Below, piece by piece: positions 7,292 to 14,841 of a stretch of DNA of 17,680 nucleotides. Both the position numbers and the translations under genes were made by a program. Origin of the DNA: Dehalococcoidia bacterium (lineage in GTDB: Bacteria > Chloroflexota > Dehalococcoidia > Plut-88900); NCBI GenBank assembly GCA_012270635.1, contig JAAXHX010000010.1, positions 1-17,680 on the forward strand, given 5' to 3'. The notes below the pieces were generated by a model. It saw only the letters and a program-made list of their open reading frames with translations. It had not been told where the DNA came from and did no database searches. Numbering within the stretch: the stretch's first letter is position 1; each line of letters starts with the position of its first letter.

Positions 7292-8533
7292 TTATCCTTG
7301 GAACTCCGGCATGACCTTGCTACCGAAGGTGTGGACCTGCTCCAACACCTCCTCCAGCGGGTACATGCCCTGGTCTACCAGGAACCCAAACCATTCCAGG
7401 TCTCCGTCCTCGTGGCAGCGCTGCAGGTCTGCCAGCTTGTACTTCACGTCGTCCACCGTTCCTACTATCCCGTAGCCCTGGTCTACCAGCCGCTCGGTGG
7501 CCGCGGCCTTGCTGGGAAAGGTCAGGGGCTTGGGCGCGTCCTCGCCCGGGTACCGGAACCCCTCGGCAAATCCGAACTGGTTGTAGTAGACCGCGTAGCT
7601 CCAGCCCAGGGTCTCTTCCGCGAGCTTGTAGGCTTCTTCGTAGGTTTTTCCTGTGTACACCACCCGGGACGCCCCGACGCTCTCCCCCAGGTCCAGGTGT
7701 CGGCCGTTCTCCGCCGCAACGTCCTGGTAGACGTGGCAGAGCCGGTTGAAGGTCTCGGGGATGGATATCTGGATGTGGGGAATGGTCCCTTCCCTGGCCG
7801 CCCAGCGCACCGTGTTTTCGCTCACGGAGAAGGCGTTGAATATCGGGGGGTGGGGCTGCTGGTAGGGCTTGGGCACCACGCAGACCTTGCGAATGGTGCC
7901 CTCGGAATCCAGTTCGCCGGGGGCGCCGTGGCTGCCGGTCCACTGCTGGGCGGGCCAGTTCTGGATGCCTTCATCGTAGGGATAGGGGACCTGGTAATAC
8001 TTCCCCTTGTAGGAGAAAGCATCCTGGGTCCATGCACCCTTGATGATGTGAAAGACCTCCTCGAAGATCTCCCGGTTGTGGGAGTCGCCAGCGCTGAGGT
8101 CCGACTGGGCCGCGATGGCCTTGTACTGTTGGCCCATCACGTTCACCCACCTGTCCTGGTAGCCTCGGGCAAACCCCGCAATCACCCGACCCTTGGTCAG
8201 GTGGTCCAGCATGGCGATCTCTTCGGCGCAACGGATCGGGTCCCACGACGGCAGCACGAGGCCCAAGGGCCCGAACTTGATCTTCTTGGTCTGCGCCGCG
8301 AGGTTGGAGTAGAGGACCAGGGGCGCCACCGAGCACTCGTACCCCTCGGAGTGGAAGTGGTGCTCGGTGGTGGAGAAGCAGTCAAACCCGAGCTCGTCGC
8401 CCAGGATGCAGATCTGCCTCACTTCTTCCAGCATCTGCTGGAAGCGGTCGTTGTTCCGGGCTATGGGGCGGAGCCTTTCCCCGTCCTCCAGTATGCCCGG
8501 TATGGTCGGCAATACGAACAGTTGAAACTTCAT
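7292..8533 (-). CDS. LLM-class (luciferase-like) flavin-dependent monooxygenase 1
   Basis: This 413-residue protein belongs to the bacterial luciferase-like TIM-barrel family, which uses FMNH2 (or F420 in some branches) and O2 to hydroxylate, cleave or insert oxygen into substrates. Visible family features are FSTTEHHF (residues 53-60, the LuxA-like EHHF), a beta strand plus loop KIKFGPLGLVLP, then AEEIAMLDHLTKGRVIAGFARGY (about 103-125). Further on are KPYQQPHPPIF and a C-terminal GTVDDVKYKL segment. The protein is longer than LLM2 and belongs to a different subgroup. The ATG at 8533 has AAGGGAG 5 nt upstream. The gene follows a 366-bp non-coding stretch and precedes the Rieske gene, so the two oxygenases may share a transcript. 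It needs reduced flavin, which the reductase at 13885 could provide. Confidence 0.9.
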   Translation of the reverse strand: MKFQLFVLPTIPGILEDGERLRPIARNNDRFQQMLEEVRQICILGDELGFDCFSTTEHHFHSEGYECSVAPLVLYSNLAAQTKKIKFGPLGLVLPSWDPIRCAEEIAMLDHLTKGRVIAGFARGYQDRWVNVMGQQYKAIAAQSDLSAGDSHNREIFEEVFHIIKGAWTQDAFSYKGKYYQVPYPYDEGIQNWPAQQWTGSHGAPGELDSEGTIRKVCVVPKPYQQPHPPIFNAFSVSENTVRWAAREGTIPHIQISIPETFNRLCHVYQDVAAENGRHLDLGESVGASRVVYTGKTYEEAYKLAEETLGWSYAVYYNQFGFAEGFRYPGEDAPKPLTFPSKAAATERLVDQGYGIVGTVDDVKYKLADLQRCHEDGDLEWFGFLVDQGMYPLEEVLEQVHTFGSKVMPEFQG

Positions 8534-8899
8534 GGAGTCTCCCTTGCTGAGTTAATCGGTCTGAACGGCGCCCCGACTCCGCCAGCCTGTTTACTCCTCA
8601 AAAGTTCAAACATGGTCCCCCATCTCACGGGATCGGGAAACTGTCGCTTCAGGAAGTGACAAGCGCGATGGTCGGCGCTCCATCATAGGAGGGCAGGGGA
8701 GCAGGGCGGCGGCACGCCCCACACTCCCCACCACTGGGCGGGGAGATGTCCATTCTTCAGCCGGACCTTGAAGGGGCCGATGCCCATCGCCTATTCGCCT
8801 GAGCTTCCGCTCCCGGAAGCAACTAAGAAAAACGGCCCCGTATAAGTGGGTGGAACATTATTCCTTGCAATTGACCGGGTCAATAAACAGATGTTCGAT
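8534..8899. other. 366-bp intergenic region upstream of LLM1
   Basis: I see no gene here. Structures present are: a perfect 7-bp hairpin with 4-nt loop at 8803-8820 (GCTTCCG-CTCC-CGGAAGC); a weaker CTCCCC/GGGGAG stem near 8727-8748; and a perfect 13-nt dyad TTGACC-G-GGTCAA at 8871-8883. On the minus strand the dyad half TTGACC could be a -35 box, with AATAAT (8862-8857) 15 bp further as a -10. If so, LLM1 would have a leader of over 300 nt, long enough for RNA-based control, but I recognise no known riboswitch. Confidence 0.4.
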
Positions 8900-9886
8900 T
8901 TATGCGGGAATTTTCCGCTCCACCAGGGGCACGACCTCCGACACGAACCGGTCCATCTGCCTCATGGAGTATTCAACACTGGCCAGCCCGTGGTACTGGA
9001 AGTCCAGCAGAAAGTGGGCCACTCCGGCCTGGAGGTATTCCTCTATTCTCTCGGCGCAATGTTGGGGGGAGCCGGCGATGGCTACCTTGTGGACGTCGTT
9101 CACCGGGGAGCGACGGGAGTTCACCAAGCGGGAGATGCGGGGCAGCATCTCCGCATCCGCCCCCCGGTCGTCCCCCACGTTCACCCGAACGCTGAGGCAT
9201 ATCCCCGCCTCGGTGCCCCACTTCTCGTTCTGCTCCCGTAGCCGCGGCAGGTACGCATCTCGCACCTCTTCAACGGTCAAGTTTGCCGGCAGCAGATATT
9301 GGGCGTGCCGGGACGCTCTTTCGATGGACGCGGTGTGTCCCCCGATCCAGATCGGAGGGTGGGGCCGTTGCAGGGGCTTCGGCTCCAGTTCCATGTCGGT
9401 CAGCCGGCAGGTCTCGCCGCTGTGGGTGACCGACGGCTCGGTCCAGAGGCGTCGGATGAGCCCGAGGGCTTCATCGAAGTGCCGCGCCCTCTTCTTGATG
9501 TCGGCCCTGGCTGCCGCGAAGTCCTTCTCGAACCATCCCATCGCCATACCCGCCAGCGCCCGGCCCCCCGACAACACGTCCAGCGTCGCAAAATACCTGG
9601 CCCACACGTAGGGCGCCAGCACCGGCAATATCGCCGAGTTGGTCCCGACCAGTATCCTGTCGGTGACTGCGGCCATCGCCGGGAGAAGGGCCAGCGGGTC
9701 GAGGATGTCCCGGCGCGGGAACCCCGTGTACACCTGGACTGCGGGCAGGGTGAGGTGGTGGGGAAGGGATATGGAGTGGAAGCCGAGGGAGTCAGCGTGC
9801 CGGGCGGCGGCGATAATCTCGGAGGCCGCCGGGGGCGGGTCGCCCAGGGCGAAGGCGAATACGCTGAACCGGCCCATGACGGTCAT
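8900..9886 (-). CDS. LLM-class flavin-dependent oxidoreductase 2
   Basis: This is a 328-residue luciferase-like TIM-barrel oxidoreductase. Recognisable segments are AARHADSLGFHSISLPHHL (about 27-45), the strand RILVGTNSAILP, and the conserved block TLDVLSGGRALAGMAMGWF with EKDF. Late segments are RPHPPIWIGGHT and GSPQHCAERIEEYLQAGV, the usual C-terminal 'probability of misassignment' helix region. The style resembles F420- or FMN-dependent members, and the cofactor cannot be decided by eye. The open frame extends upstream to 10084 but that part overlaps A3. The ATG at 9886 has GGGAGGGG 6-8 nt upstream and matches the normal family N-terminus, so it is the start. It follows A3 by 56 nt without a visible terminator and is probably co-transcribed with it. 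Confidence 0.9.
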   Translation of the reverse strand: MTVMGRFSVFAFALGDPPPAASEIIAAARHADSLGFHSISLPHHLTLPAVQVYTGFPRRDILDPLALLPAMAAVTDRILVGTNSAILPVLAPYVWARYFATLDVLSGGRALAGMAMGWFEKDFAAARADIKKRARHFDEALGLIRRLWTEPSVTHSGETCRLTDMELEPKPLQRPHPPIWIGGHTASIERASRHAQYLLPANLTVEEVRDAYLPRLREQNEKWGTEAGICLSVRVNVGDDRGADAEMLPRISRLVNSRRSPVNDVHKVAIAGSPQHCAERIEEYLQAGVAHFLLDFQYHGLASVEYSMRQMDRFVSEVVPLVERKIPA

Positions 9887-9942
9887 GCGTTCCCCTCCCG
9901 ACCTTGTAAGGCTTCGCTCTGGCTGTCCGGGGCCCGGTCGGA

Positions 9943-11097
9943 TCAGTTGAAGTTGTAGAGACGTGCGGCGTTGTCGCAGACTATCTGCCGGGTCACGTCC
10001 TCGTCCAGGTGACCCATGCCCTCGGCGATGACCTTGCGGGAGTCGGGGAATACGCCGTCCCTGTGCGGGTAGTCCGAGCCCCACATGATGCAGTCAGCGC
10101 CTATCCTGTCCACCTGGTCCCGGGACACGTACTCTTTCTGGAAGGTGGAGAACCCCTGGCGACGCCAGTAGGCGGTCGGGGCCATTTCCAGGCCGATGGG
10201 GTGGTAACGGTCTTCGTATTCCGCGTCCATTCTCTCGATGACGTAGGGTATCCAGCCGATGCCGCACTCCCCGAGCACGAACTTGAAGTTGGGGTAGCGC
10301 ATGCACGCCCCCGAGTACACCGAACTGACGAGGAACTCCGCCCCCGAAAGCTGGAAGAGACATTCCCTGAGGCCGTCGTAGGCGACGGCGTACTCGGGGG
10401 CCGACTCGCCGACCGGGGGACGGGTGGGAATCCCCAGGGTGTGGAAGGAGATGGGCATGTCGCACTCGTCGGCAGTGGCCCACAGCACGTCCCATTCCTT
10501 CTGGTACATGGGGGAGCTCATCTTGGCGACGTTGATCTCTGCACCCTTGAGACCGACCTCCGCGGCGCGCCTCAGCTGCCGGGCGGCGATTTGGGGGTCG
10601 TGGCTGACCACGCAGCCCAGGGCCCCGAGCCTCTGGGGCGCGGCCTTCACGAACTCGCTGACCCACTCGTTGTATATGTCGTAGATTGCCGTGGTCACCT
10701 CCGGGTCCCGGAACCCGGGCCCCGAGAACCCGCCGCCGGCTATGCCGAGAATCCCGTATATGATCTCAGCGTCGACGCCGTCCATGTCCTGGTCTTGCAC
10801 CCGGAGCTCCGCTACCGCGGGATGGTACACCCCGTCCTTGATCCCATCATAGAACCCGACCTCCGCCATCCGGTCCATGTGCTTGGAGTGGCCCGGCACG
10901 TAGGCCATGAACCCGCCCGCTCGAGCGATGTCCTCTTCCTCCACGATCCAGCGCTTCTCGGCGCCGGCGTCGGTGGTGAAGGGCATCTGGGACTTCAGGT
11001 GGGCCGGCGCGGCCTCGACGAACATGTCCCCGGGGAGCCACGTTAGATCCAGGTGGGTGTCGGCGGAGATGACTTTGTATTCCACGGTCTTTTCCAT
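9943..11097 (-). CDS. Amidohydrolase-2 (ACMSD-superfamily) paralogue A3
   Basis: The protein has 384 residues from the ATG at 11097, or 380 from a GTG at 11085. The paralogues A4 and A5 begin M[DE]Y..I[ST]ADTH, which aligns with the GTG codon (VEYKVISADTH). The ATG also has only a very close GGAAAGG. The start is therefore uncertain by four codons. Counting from the GTG, metal or catalytic candidates are Asp9/His11 (ADTHLDLTW), His215 (ISFHTLG), Glu273 (LGECGIGWIPY) and Asp338/His341 (WGSDYPHRD). The closest relative in the window is A4; both share DGIKDGVYHP and GGGFSGPGF and lack the insertion of A1/A2. It lies 56 nt upstream of LLM2 and probably forms a two-gene unit with it. The substrate is unknown. 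Confidence 0.9.
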   Translation of the reverse strand: MEKTVEYKVISADTHLDLTWLPGDMFVEAAPAHLKSQMPFTTDAGAEKRWIVEEEDIARAGGFMAYVPGHSKHMDRMAEVGFYDGIKDGVYHPAVAELRVQDQDMDGVDAEIIYGILGIAGGGFSGPGFRDPEVTTAIYDIYNEWVSEFVKAAPQRLGALGCVVSHDPQIAARQLRRAAEVGLKGAEINVAKMSSPMYQKEWDVLWATADECDMPISFHTLGIPTRPPVGESAPEYAVAYDGLRECLFQLSGAEFLVSSVYSGACMRYPNFKFVLGECGIGWIPYVIERMDAEYEDRYHPIGLEMAPTAYWRRQGFSTFQKEYVSRDQVDRIGADCIMWGSDYPHRDGVFPDSRKVIAEGMGHLDEDVTRQIVCDNAARLYNFN

Positions 11098-11248
11098 CCT
11101 TTCCGTAGGGTTTCAGCGTCGTGCCAAATAAAACACAATCTGCCGAACACCCCAGTTTCGGAGGTCCCTTGTCGGGCGGCCAGTCCAAGGCGGACCCTAT
11201 CAGACAACTCTTCGTCCCAGGCCATCCGACCCGTTCCCGGTGCGAAGG

Positions 11249-12409
11249 CTAGTTAAACTTGTAGGCCTTGACCGCGTTCTCGCAGACTATCTTGCGCCGT
11301 ATGTCTGCGGGCAGGTGGCCGAGGCCGTCTTCCAGCGCCTTCTTGGAGTCGGGGAACACGCCGTCGGGGTGGGGGTAGTCGTTGCCCCACATGATGTTGT
11401 CGAGCCCGATACGCTCAATCTGGTCGACGGAGACGTACTCGTTCTGGAAGGTGGAGTAGCCCTGTCGACGCCAGTACTCGCTGGGCTTCATCGGATAGCC
11501 CATGTGGAAACCCCGGTCGTCGTACTCCTCGTCGACGCGCTCGATTACGTAGGGGATCCAGCCGATTCCGCACTCACCGAGTACGAAGTTGAAGTCCGGG
11601 TGCCGTTCGCACGCCCCCGAGAGGACGATGCTGCACAAGAACTCCGCTCCGGAGAGCTGAAAGAGGGTGTAGCCCAAGGTGACGTCCAGCCATCGGTAGT
11701 CGTCTTCGTCCGCGGCGTCGGGCTTCCGATGGGGCACGCCCAGGGTATGGAAGGAGATGGGCATTTGGTATTCGGCGGCCGTGGCCCACAGCGGGTCCCA
11801 AGCCTTGTGATAGACGGGCTTGGACATGGTTCCGACGTTGATCTCGGCGCCCCTGAGGCCCAACTCGCCGGCTTTCTTGAGTTGCCCGGCCGCCCTCTCC
11901 GGGTCATGGCTGGCGATGCAGGCGAGGCCCTTCATTCGGCCGGGATTCGCGGACGTGAACTCGGCGATCCATTCGTTGTAGACGTCGTAGATAGCAGCCG
12001 TGACCTCTTGGTCCTTGAACCCGGGCCCCGAGAAGCCGCCCCCGCCAATGCCGAGAATCCCGTAAATGACCTCGGCGTCCAGGCCGTCTATGTCCAGGTC
12101 CTTGACTCGGAGGTCGGGGTCCGAGGGGTGATATACGCCGTCCTTGATGCCGTCGAAGAATCCAACCTCGGCCATCCGGTCCAGGTGCTTGGACTCGCCC
12201 GGCACGTAGTCGCCGAAGGCGCCGGTAAGGCCCCCACCCCCGACCCAGCACATGAACTCCCCTTCGATCTCCCACTGCGCCTTGCCGTTGTTCCTGCTGA
12301 CGTAGGGCATCTTGTTCTTCAGGGCGTCGGGCGCTCCTTTGACGAACATGTCCCCCGGCAACCAGGTGACGTCCATGTGGGTATCGGCAGTGATGATGTT
12401 GTAGTCCAT
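11249..12409 (-). CDS. Amidohydrolase-2 (ACMSD-superfamily) paralogue A4
   Basis: The protein has 386 residues. Candidate metal or catalytic residues are Asp9/His11 (ADTHMDVTW), His221 (ISFHTLG), Glu279 (LGECGIGWIPY), and Asp344/His347 in WGNDYPHPD. Asn replaces the Ser found in this motif in the other four A proteins. The C-terminus KIVCENAVKAYKFN is also the most divergent of the set. It shares DGIKDGVYHP and the FSGPGF loop with A3, indicating a second tandem pair. The ATG at 12409 has a clear AGGAGG 5 nt upstream, and a good promoter candidate lies 50-80 bp upstream, so it is probably its own transcription unit. About 150 bp without a visible gene separate it from A3. Confidence 0.9.
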   Translation of the reverse strand: MDYNIITADTHMDVTWLPGDMFVKGAPDALKNKMPYVSRNNGKAQWEIEGEFMCWVGGGGLTGAFGDYVPGESKHLDRMAEVGFFDGIKDGVYHPSDPDLRVKDLDIDGLDAEVIYGILGIGGGGFSGPGFKDQEVTAAIYDVYNEWIAEFTSANPGRMKGLACIASHDPERAAGQLKKAGELGLRGAEINVGTMSKPVYHKAWDPLWATAAEYQMPISFHTLGVPHRKPDAADEDDYRWLDVTLGYTLFQLSGAEFLCSIVLSGACERHPDFNFVLGECGIGWIPYVIERVDEEYDDRGFHMGYPMKPSEYWRRQGYSTFQNEYVSVDQIERIGLDNIMWGNDYPHPDGVFPDSKKALEDGLGHLPADIRRKIVCENAVKAYKFN

Positions 12410-12459
12410 CTGGTCCTCCTAAATGCGTCGAGCGTAATGGCCGTCCCCTCTAAGCGGCT

Positions 12460-12488
12460 ATGTTAAGAACCTGGTGGGGCCTAGTCAA
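12460..12488 (-). promoter_or_regulatory. Candidate sigma70-type promoter for A4
   Basis: On the minus strand, TTGACT (12488-12483) and TAACAT (12465-12460) are separated by exactly 17 bp (5/6 and 4/6 matches). Transcription would begin near 12453, giving a leader of about 44 nt that includes the AGGAGG of A4. Confidence 0.5.
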
Positions 12489-12604
12489 TCCCGGTTGCCC
12501 TACGCCAAGGCCGGCGGGAACCGCGCCCTTATCCCCTGTTGTCCTTAATTCGTTCTTCGTCCGTTGTCTCCACCCCTGTGGATAAGGCATGACCCGGCGC
12601 CCGG

Positions 12605-13774
12605 TCAGTTGAACCGGTATAGCTTGGCCGCGTTATGGCAAGTGATCTTGTCAATGACTGGCTGGCCCAGGTGGCCGAGGTCCTCTTTGATAACCCTCTG
12701 GGAGTTGGGCCACACACCATCGTGGTGGGGATAGTCGGAGCCCCACATAACGTTGTCCTCCCCGATGGCTGCAATGGCATCCGCGCCAGGACTCTCGTGC
12801 TGGAACGTGGAATATCCCTGCCTTCGCCACAGCTCGCTGGGCAGCATGCTCAGGTTTATGTGGAACAGGCTCTCCTTGTATTCCTCGTCCATCCTGTAGA
12901 GGACATAGGGTATCCAGCCAATCCCGCACTCCCCTAGCACGAAGTCAAAACCCGGGTAACGGTCGCAGGCCCCGCTGAACGCCATGCTCGCCAGGAACTC
13001 CGCCCCAGAGAGCTGGAAGATCACCATCAGGATCCCGAAGTCCACCCATTCCAGCCTCTTCCGATCTTCGGGATCGGGCCTGCGGTGTCCGATCCCGAGC
13101 GTGTGGAAAGAGACCGGCATCCGGCACTCTTCCGACACCGCCCAGAGCGGGTCCCATGATTCGTGATATATGGGCTTGACTGCTTGGCTTACATTTATCT
13201 CGCCACCCCTCAACCCCATTTCCGCGGCCTTCCTGAGCTGGTTCGCGGCCACCTGCGGATCGTGGCTCGTGAGGCATGCCAGCCCGGCGAACCGGTCGGG
13301 GTGGCTGCTGCAGAAGCCCGCCAGCCACTCGTTATAGATGTCGTATATCAAGACCGTACGGTCGGCGTCGGTGATCCCATAATCGTTCGGCCCGACGGGG
13401 AAGCCTCCCCCAAGCCCGAGAATGCCGTAGATGACTTCGGCCTGTATGCCGTCCAGGTCCTGGTCTCCCAACCGGAGGTGAGGGGTTGTGGGGTGGAAAT
13501 CGCCCTTGTCTCCGTCGGCGAAGAAGCCGGTAGCCGCCATATCGTCAAATTGCTTGGAAAGTCCTGCTTCGTAAGGCTCCCACGTAGACTTCAGGCCCGC
13601 ACCTGCCACCCAGCCCAGCACCTGCCCGTCCACCTTCCACATACTTCCCCTGTCCGACTCCTCCACCCGAGGCATGTGCTGCTTGAATTGCTCGGATGCG
13701 TTCGAGACAAACAGGTCAGCCGGAAGCCAGGGAATATCAATATGCGTGTCCGCCGAAATGGTCGTGTACTCCAT
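12605..13774 (-). CDS. Amidohydrolase-2 (ACMSD-superfamily) paralogue A5
   Basis: The protein has 389 residues from the ATG at 13774, which has AGGAGG about 7 nt upstream and aligns with the starts of A3 and A4. The frame is open to 13807, but the extra 11 residues include the ribosome binding site and are not expected to be coding. Candidate metal or catalytic residues are Asp9/His11 (ADTHIDIPW), His224 (VSFHTLG), Glu282 (LGECGIGWIPY) and Asp347/His350 (WGSDYPHHD). It is intermediate between the two pairs: its ADTH start resembles A3/A4, whereas HIDIPWLP and PHLRLGDQDLDG resemble A1/A2. It has a strong promoter candidate of its own and is divergent from the flavin reductase. Confidence 0.9.
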   Translation of the reverse strand: MEYTTISADTHIDIPWLPADLFVSNASEQFKQHMPRVEESDRGSMWKVDGQVLGWVAGAGLKSTWEPYEAGLSKQFDDMAATGFFADGDKGDFHPTTPHLRLGDQDLDGIQAEVIYGILGLGGGFPVGPNDYGITDADRTVLIYDIYNEWLAGFCSSHPDRFAGLACLTSHDPQVAANQLRKAAEMGLRGGEINVSQAVKPIYHESWDPLWAVSEECRMPVSFHTLGIGHRRPDPEDRKRLEWVDFGILMVIFQLSGAEFLASMAFSGACDRYPGFDFVLGECGIGWIPYVLYRMDEEYKESLFHINLSMLPSELWRRQGYSTFQHESPGADAIAAIGEDNVMWGSDYPHHDGVWPNSQRVIKEDLGHLGQPVIDKITCHNAAKLYRFN

Positions 13775-13797
13775 CGCCGTCCCTCCTTCTTCCGGCG

Positions 13798-13826
13798 AGT
13801 ATCCCATCAGGGGAAAAGGGTGTCAA
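13798..13826 (-). promoter_or_regulatory. Promoter candidate for A5 (minus strand)
   Basis: TTGACA (13826-13821) is a perfect -35 box. After exactly 17 bp comes GATACT (13803-13798, 4/6), preceded by TG at the extended -10 position. The predicted start near 13791 leaves a short leader that still includes the AGGAGG. A second, weaker minus-strand pair, TTGCCG (13862-13857) and TATAAC (13839-13834), also has 17-bp spacing. Confidence 0.6.
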
Positions 13827-13832
13827 ACAGGC

Positions 13833-13841
13833 TGTTATAAT
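13833..13841 (+). promoter_or_regulatory. Extended -10 promoter for flavin reductase-cupin pair
   Basis: TGTTATAAT is a perfect extended -10 (TGn plus TATAAT). No good -35 hexamer lies 16-18 bp upstream, as is common for extended -10 promoters. The start near 13848 gives a leader of about 37 nt before the ATG at 13885. It lies within about 10 bp of the A5 -35 box, so the two promoters overlap. Confidence 0.55.
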
Positions 13842-13884
13842 GGCCTCGTCGGTCACCGGCAAAAGCATCAACCGGGAGGAAATC

Positions 13885-14391
13885 ATGGACCAGGATGCAA
13901 AGAAAAGCGCTCTCAGGATGATCCCGTACGGAATCTATGTAATGACCGCCGAGGGCAAGGATGGGTCCGTTGCAGCGGCTACGGTGAACTGGGTGACCCA
14001 GGCCTCCTTTGCCCCGCCCCTAGTGGCGGTGGGGGTGAAGGCCGATTCTGGCGCCCACGCCATAGTCAAGGACAGCGGCAGCTTCGTGCTGAACATCCTG
14101 GGCAAGGGGCAGCAAGGCCTCGCCTTCAATTTCTTCAAGTCTCACGAGAGGGACGGCAACTCCATAGGCGGCGAGTCCTTCCAGGCAGGAAGCTCCGGGA
14201 CCCCAATTCTCGACAGCGCCCCGGCATGGGTCGAGTGCAAGCTGACCGACACCATAGAGAAGGGCGACCATTCCATCTTCGTCGGCGAGGTCATCGAGGC
14301 GGGGACCCCCGGCAACCTGGGCGAGGGCCGCGTCGACAACGCCACCCTCTGGATGCAGGACCTGGGCGACAAGGTCTTCTACGGCGGCTAA
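13885..14391 (+). CDS. Flavin reductase-like, FMN-binding split-barrel protein
   Basis: This 168-residue protein is of the PF01613 type. Family features are IPYGIYVMTAEG (residues 13-24), the FMN-binding strand-loop ATVNWVTQASFAPPLVAVG (about 32-50), GSFVLNILGKGQ (65-76) and GDHSIFVGEV (127-136). Relatives either reduce free FMN with NAD(P)H for two-component monooxygenases or bind FMN themselves. The ATG at 13885 has GGGAGG about 6 nt upstream. An earlier in-frame ATG at 13840 overlaps the -10 box and has no ribosome binding site, so it is rejected. The gene is divergent from A5 and followed by the cupin after 5 nt. It is the most obvious local source of reduced flavin for LLM1 and LLM2, although it is not in their transcription unit. 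Confidence 0.88.
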   Translation: MDQDAKKSALRMIPYGIYVMTAEGKDGSVAAATVNWVTQASFAPPLVAVGVKADSGAHAIVKDSGSFVLNILGKGQQGLAFNFFKSHERDGNSIGGESFQAGSSGTPILDSAPAWVECKLTDTIEKGDHSIFVGEVIEAGTPGNLGEGRVDNATLWMQDLGDKVFYGG

Positions 14392-14396
14392 CCGGC

Positions 14397-14753
14397 ATGT
14401 CGATTATCGACCACGAAAGCGCAGCCGAAGAGACCCGTAGGCCCGGGTACCGGCGAAGAAGGCTGTCCGGCTACGAAGACGGGTTTCAGCTAACCTTCGA
14501 CTATCACATCGTGGACCCGGGCTCGGGGGCGCCGCCCCACCACCACGACATTGATGAGCTGATAGTCGTGCTCGAAGGGGAGGTTGAAGCAGTGCTGAGC
14601 GGCGAAACGCACCGAGCGTTGCCCATGCAGACCATCGCCATCCCGAAGGACGCTCACCACGGGTTCACGGTGGTCGGCTCAAGCCCCGCGAAGCTGCTGA
14701 TCTTCTTTCCGGTGACCGAGGCCTTTACCGAAAAGCACACGACTTACCTGTAA
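14397..14753 (+). CDS. Small single-domain cupin protein
   Basis: This is a 118-residue beta-barrel protein. Cupin motif 1 is GSGAPPHHHDIDELIVVLEG, with His48, His50 and Glu54 as metal ligands. Motif 2 is AIPKDAHHGFTV, with His87 or His88 as fourth ligand. Such small cupins act as metal-dependent oxygenases, isomerases or sugar/small-molecule binders, and the sequence does not say which. The ATG lies 5 nt after the flavin reductase stop with no clear ribosome binding site, so translation is probably coupled. The partnership with a flavin reductase suggests a role in the same oxidative pathway. The open frame runs further upstream on the plus strand, but that part lies inside the reductase in another frame. 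Confidence 0.85.
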   Translation: MSIIDHESAAEETRRPGYRRRRLSGYEDGFQLTFDYHIVDPGSGAPPHHHDIDELIVVLEGEVEAVLSGETHRALPMQTIAIPKDAHHGFTVVGSSPAKLLIFFPVTEAFTEKHTTYL

Positions 14754-14785
14754 ACTAGCAGGCGTCCTCGCCCCCTTAATAAAAG

Positions 14786-14822
14786 ATAAAGCGGCGGTTG
14801 GCCGGGCCAACCGCCGCTTTAT
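14786..14822. terminator. Bidirectional intrinsic terminator
   Basis: The hairpin is perfect, with 18-nt arms around a single central base (ATAAAGCGGCGGTTGGCC and its complement). It lies between the convergent cupin (stop at 14753) and B1 (stop at 14842). On the minus strand the stem is followed by the T-rich TTTATCTTTTATTAAG; on the plus strand the stem ends in CTTTAT. It can therefore end both transcripts. Confidence 0.88.
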
Positions 14823-14841
14823 GCGTTTCATGCTTGAGGGA

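Noticed and set aside
7298..8659. 453-codon open frame on the plus strand
   Set aside because: It is antisense to LLM1, which has clear family motifs and a ribosome binding site. The antisense translation shows no recognisable domain and reflects high GC at third codon positions.
9887..10084. N-terminal extension of LLM2
   Set aside because: The extension overlaps the 3' end of A3 in another frame, looks like low-complexity Arg/Gly/Pro shadow sequence, and the ATG at 9886 has a strong ribosome binding site.
11240..12466. 408-codon open frame on the plus strand, opposite A4
   Set aside because: A similar antisense open frame lies opposite A3 (10009-11046). Both mirror the conserved paralogue sequence in the same antisense frame, and neither has a recognisable fold.
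13674..14396. Upstream part of the frame containing the cupin
   Set aside because: It overlaps A5 and the flavin reductase out of frame. Cupin homology begins only after the ATG at 14397.
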